Positions 6,980-8,756 of a stretch of DNA of 8,756 nucleotides are shown here, piece after piece. Both the position numbers and the translations under genes were made by a program. Every line of letters begins with the position of its first letter. Position 1 is the first letter of the stretch. Origin of the DNA: JBBKWH01 sp037968855 (GTDB taxonomy: Bacteria; Pseudomonadota; Gammaproteobacteria; Pseudomonadales; Moraxellaceae); contig JBBKWH010000069.1 of assembly GCA_037968855.1 (NCBI GenBank), positions 1 to 8,756 of the forward strand. Reading direction: 5' to 3'. The notes beneath the pieces were generated by a model, which saw only the letters and a list, made by a program, of their open reading frames with translations, made no database searches and had not been told where the DNA came from.

Positions 6980-8212
6980 TTGATATTGACTGATCCTTCA
7001 TATCAACCAGCCGCTTTGCGCGCAGTGCTGTTGGCACAGTTTTTTTCATCGTTGGCGGATAACGCCTTGTTTATGGTGTGCATTGCATTTTTTGCCACGG
7101 TTGCCGCGCCGGTCTGGATGATGCCAAGCCTCAAGTTTTTGTTTGTGTTGCCCTATGTGTTATTGGCGCCGGTAGTGGGTGCTGTTGCTGATGCATGGCC
7201 CAAAGGTCAGGTGATGCTGTGGTCTAACCTTGCCAAAATTGTGGCCTGTGTGTTGCTGCTGTTTGGGGTGTCGCCCGTGTTAGCTTGTTTGGTCGCGGGC
7301 TTTGGCGCAGCGGCATATTCACCAGCCAAATATGCCATTTTGGCCGAAATTTTGCCCCAGTCGTCGCTGGTGGTGGCTAATGCGTGGATTGAAGGCTTAA
7401 CCATTTTGTCGATTATTTTGGGTACGGCCTTGGGCGGTGCGTTGGCGTCAGGGCCAATGGCAGAGTATCTACAGCATTATCTCAGCAATGGTCTGCATAC
7501 GGCGCTGTTGGTGTTGGTGTTGATTTATCTAGCGGCGGCATTGGTGAATGTGTTGATTCCACGCACGGGTGTCAAGTTGGTGCCGTTATCGCGTGGTGTG
7601 GCGCAGCTATTACCTGAGTTTAAGCAGGCCATGCGGGTGTTGTGGTCTGATCCGCTGGCACGTATTGGGCTGTCGGTGGGGACGTTATTTTGGGGGGCGT
7701 GTGCTGCCTTGCAGTTGTTGGTGTTGGATTGGTCGGTGCAGCAATTGGGTCTATCGGTTGATCGTGGCAGTTTGTTATTGGGGGTACTGGCGTTTTCGGT
7801 GGCGCTAGGGGCGGCGGCGGCAGCGCGATTTGTGCCGTTGACTAAAGCACTGTCGGTGCTGTGGCTGGGTGTGCTGATGGGTGGTGTGGCAATGCTATTG
7901 GCATGGGTGCATAGCGTCTGGATGCTGGTGTTGCTGCTAGCGGTTGCTGGTGCTTTGGGCGGATTTTTTGTGGTGCCGATGTATGCCTTGCTGCAATCAC
8001 GTGGGCCGGTGGTCAGTCATGGCGGGCAGACTATTGCGGTGCAAAACTTTAGCGAAAATCTGTCTGTGTTACTGATGATGCTGACCTATGGCGGCCTGCG
8101 TGCAGCGGGGGTGTCGTTATCCGTATTAATCGTGCTGTTTGGCGCGATCATTGTAGTAGGGATGGTTGCGGTATTGCGGATGCGAGCAAGCGTTGCTGCT
8201 GAGGGTGTGTAG
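6980..8212 (+). CDS. lplT: Lysophospholipid transporter LplT (MFS)
   Basis: LplT is an inner-membrane major-facilitator flippase that brings lysophospholipids (such as lyso-PE made during lipoprotein acylation) to the inner leaflet for re-acylation. This 410-residue protein matches the family in length (~400) and in landmarks: AQFFSSLADNALF near the N-terminus (E. coli has AQFLSAFGDNALLF), GFGAAAYSPAKYAILAE (about 107-123), TLFWGA, GGFFVVPMYALLQ and IAVQNFSENL near the C-terminus. About 12 hydrophobic segments are visible. The start is not ATG: TTG at 6980 and TTG at 6986 are the only early choices after an in-frame TGA at 6974. The second has the better distance to a weak GAG (6975-6977), so the true protein may be two residues shorter. 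In E. coli lplT is next to aas; here it follows an ATP-grasp gene by 10 bases, and no aas is seen downstream before the IS. Confidence 0.9.
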   Translation: MILTDPSYQPAALRAVLLAQFFSSLADNALFMVCIAFFATVAAPVWMMPSLKFLFVLPYVLLAPVVGAVADAWPKGQVMLWSNLAKIVACVLLLFGVSPVLACLVAGFGAAAYSPAKYAILAEILPQSSLVVANAWIEGLTILSIILGTALGGALASGPMAEYLQHYLSNGLHTALLVLVLIYLAAALVNVLIPRTGVKLVPLSRGVAQLLPEFKQAMRVLWSDPLARIGLSVGTLFWGACAALQLLVLDWSVQQLGLSVDRGSLLLGVLAFSVALGAAAAARFVPLTKALSVLWLGVLMGGVAMLLAWVHSVWMLVLLLAVAGALGGFFVVPMYALLQSRGPVVSHGGQTIAVQNFSENLSVLLMMLTYGGLRAAGVSLSVLIVLFGAIIVVGMVAVLRMRASVAAEGV

Positions 8213-8220
8213 TGTATTTT
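8193..8220 (+). promoter_or_regulatory. Weak candidate promoter before the small lipoprotein ORF
   Basis: TTGCTG (8193-8198) and TATTTT (8215-8220) are spaced by 16 bases; the first box lies inside the end of lplT. An alternative -10, TATACT (8227-8232), sits in the AT-rich TATATATA run but has no -35 at 16-18 bases. Either could drive the small ORF at 8263; read-through from lplT is equally possible. Confidence 0.2.
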
Positions 8221-8262
8221 AATATATATACTATTTTGTCCGTCAGTGCGGAGTAGCAGCAC

Positions 8263-8361
8263 ATGTACCAAGTCATAGTTCTAGCAAGCATTGTATCTAT
8301 CATCTCTGGATGCACTTCATCCTTTGCTCCACGGCCAGTCGGCGCTTTCTGGTACAGGTAA
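8263..8361 (+). CDS. Small lipoprotein-like ORF, probably 3'-truncated by the IS
   Basis: This 32-codon ORF starts with ATG and has GGAG (8250-8253) nine bases upstream, a good ribosome binding site. The product has a hydrophobic stretch (VIVLASIVSII, residues 4-14) followed by a lipobox-like S-G-C at 15-17 and then Thr-Ser-Ser. This is the pattern of a signal peptidase II substrate, lipidated at Cys17 and placed in an outer or inner membrane. The n-region (Met-Tyr-Gln) lacks the usual Lys or Arg, which weakens the call. Only 15 residues follow the Cys, ending in AFWYR with the TAA exactly where the IS630-like end appears to begin, so the gene was probably longer and was cut by the insertion. 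Natural small lipoproteins of 40-50 residues (entericidin-like) exist, so a short intact gene cannot be excluded. I do not recognise a family. Confidence 0.45.
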   Translation: MYQVIVLASIVSIISGCTSSFAPRPVGAFWYR

Positions 8362-8756
8362 TACCAATCCATTAAATGAACCTAACCCATAGCCCAATCC
8401 CGAGTCCCAATTGACTTGATCAGATCAGGCTGCTCGGCAAAGCAACACCACGCATCACAAATAGCTTCAATGATTTGCTCATAACCACTATAACAGCGGT
8501 TCGACAGATATCGGCTTTTCAGCCATTGCCATACTTGTTCAACAGGGTTGAGTTCAGGTGAGTACGCCGGTAGCTTGAGAATACTAACGTTCGGTAGATT
8601 CAACGACGGTTGATGCCAACCAGCACCATCCATGACCACCACAGCGTGACGACCCGTAGGCACAACCTTGGAGATTTCTTCTAAATGCAGGCGCATCCCT
8701 TGTGTATTGGCAACAGGCAAGGCTAAACCCACAGATTCTCCACGACTTGGACAGAT
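8361..8756 (-). mobile_element. IS630-family insertion sequence, 3' end only
   Basis: The right edge of the window holds one end of an IS630-type element whose transposase runs inward on the minus strand. The transposase stop is about 20 bases from the presumed element end, as usual in this family. IS630 elements insert at TA and duplicate it; a TA lies at 8359-8360 and another at 8362-8363, next to ATACCAATCCATTAAATG, which I take as the terminal inverted repeat region. The other end is outside the window, so the exact border and the inverted repeat cannot be confirmed. Confidence 0.65.
8382..8756 (-). CDS. IS630-family transposase, C-terminal part (cut by window edge)
   Basis: This is the C-terminal ~125 residues of a DDE transposase (DDE superfamily endonuclease, IS630/Tc1-like). 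The frame stays open to the window edge, reading ICPSRGES before the apparent GTG at 8732, so that GTG is not the start and the gene continues beyond 8756. The second catalytic Asp is in VVVMDGAGWH (codon 8630-8628) and the catalytic Glu is in YSPELNPVEQVW (codon 8540-8538). The first Asp and the N-terminal helix-turn-helix lie outside. The visible catalytic part is intact, so the element could still be active. IS630 members of this type are often split into two ORFs joined by a frameshift, which cannot be judged here. Confidence 0.9.
   Translation of the reverse strand: MCPSRGESVGLALPVANTQGMRLHLEEISKVVPTGRHAVVVMDGAGWHQPSLNLPNVSILKLPAYSPELNPVEQVWQWLKSRYLSNRCYSGYEQIIEAICDAWCCFAEQPDLIKSIGTRDWAMG

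Noticed and set aside
8086..8372. Two minus-strand open frames (61 and 74 codons) across the end of lplT and the intergenic region
   Set aside because: They are antisense to lplT and to the lipobox ORF, show no known motif, and run into the IS end.
1..8756. CRISPR arrays, tRNA genes, prophage attachment sites
   Set aside because: No regularly spaced direct repeats, cloverleaf-like sequence or flanking direct repeats were seen on either strand by eye.

Overview
The window looks like a chromosomal segment of a moderate-GC Gram-negative bacterium. The inner-membrane RND efflux pump, the lysophospholipid transporter LplT, a lipoprotein-type signal and the protein families present all fit a gammaproteobacterium. 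A Moraxellaceae-like host is only a guess from the style of the proteins. There are no tRNA or rRNA genes and no CRISPR array.

Layout. (1) Positions 2-2590, plus strand: the C-terminal ~860 residues of an RND (AcrB-type) efflux permease, cut by the left window edge. (2) Positions 2591-3115: a gene-poor stretch with a possible terminator hairpin, a decayed minus-strand remnant of a histone-deacetylase-family gene (last 66 codons readable), and two further inverted repeats. (3) Positions 3116-4165, minus strand: a class I SAM-dependent methyltransferase with an NPPY motif. (4) A 150-base divergent intergenic region. (5) Positions 4316-8212, plus strand: three tightly arranged genes, likely one operon. 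They encode an iron-containing redox enzyme of the heme-oxygenase-like diiron oxidase (HDO) superfamily, an ATP-grasp ligase-like protein, and LplT. (6) Positions 8263-8361: a tiny ORF with a lipobox, which appears to be cut off by an insertion sequence. (7) From about 8361 to the right edge: the 3' end of an IS630-family element, with the C-terminal part of its DDE transposase on the minus strand.

How the genes may work together. The RND pump and the methyltransferase appear to be separate housekeeping or accessory units. The most interesting part is the HDO / ATP-grasp / LplT cassette. It combines an O2-activating metalloenzyme, an enzyme that activates a carboxylate and joins it to a nucleophile, and an inner-membrane flippase for lysophospholipids. 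The classical LplT partner, the acyltransferase/acyl-ACP synthetase Aas, is not in the window. A reasonable but unproven idea is that the first two enzymes make or modify an amine-, amino-acid- or acyl-containing molecule that LplT carries or whose lipid substrate it supplies. Both edges of the conserved core show decay: a pseudogene on the left and an IS insertion into a small gene on the right.
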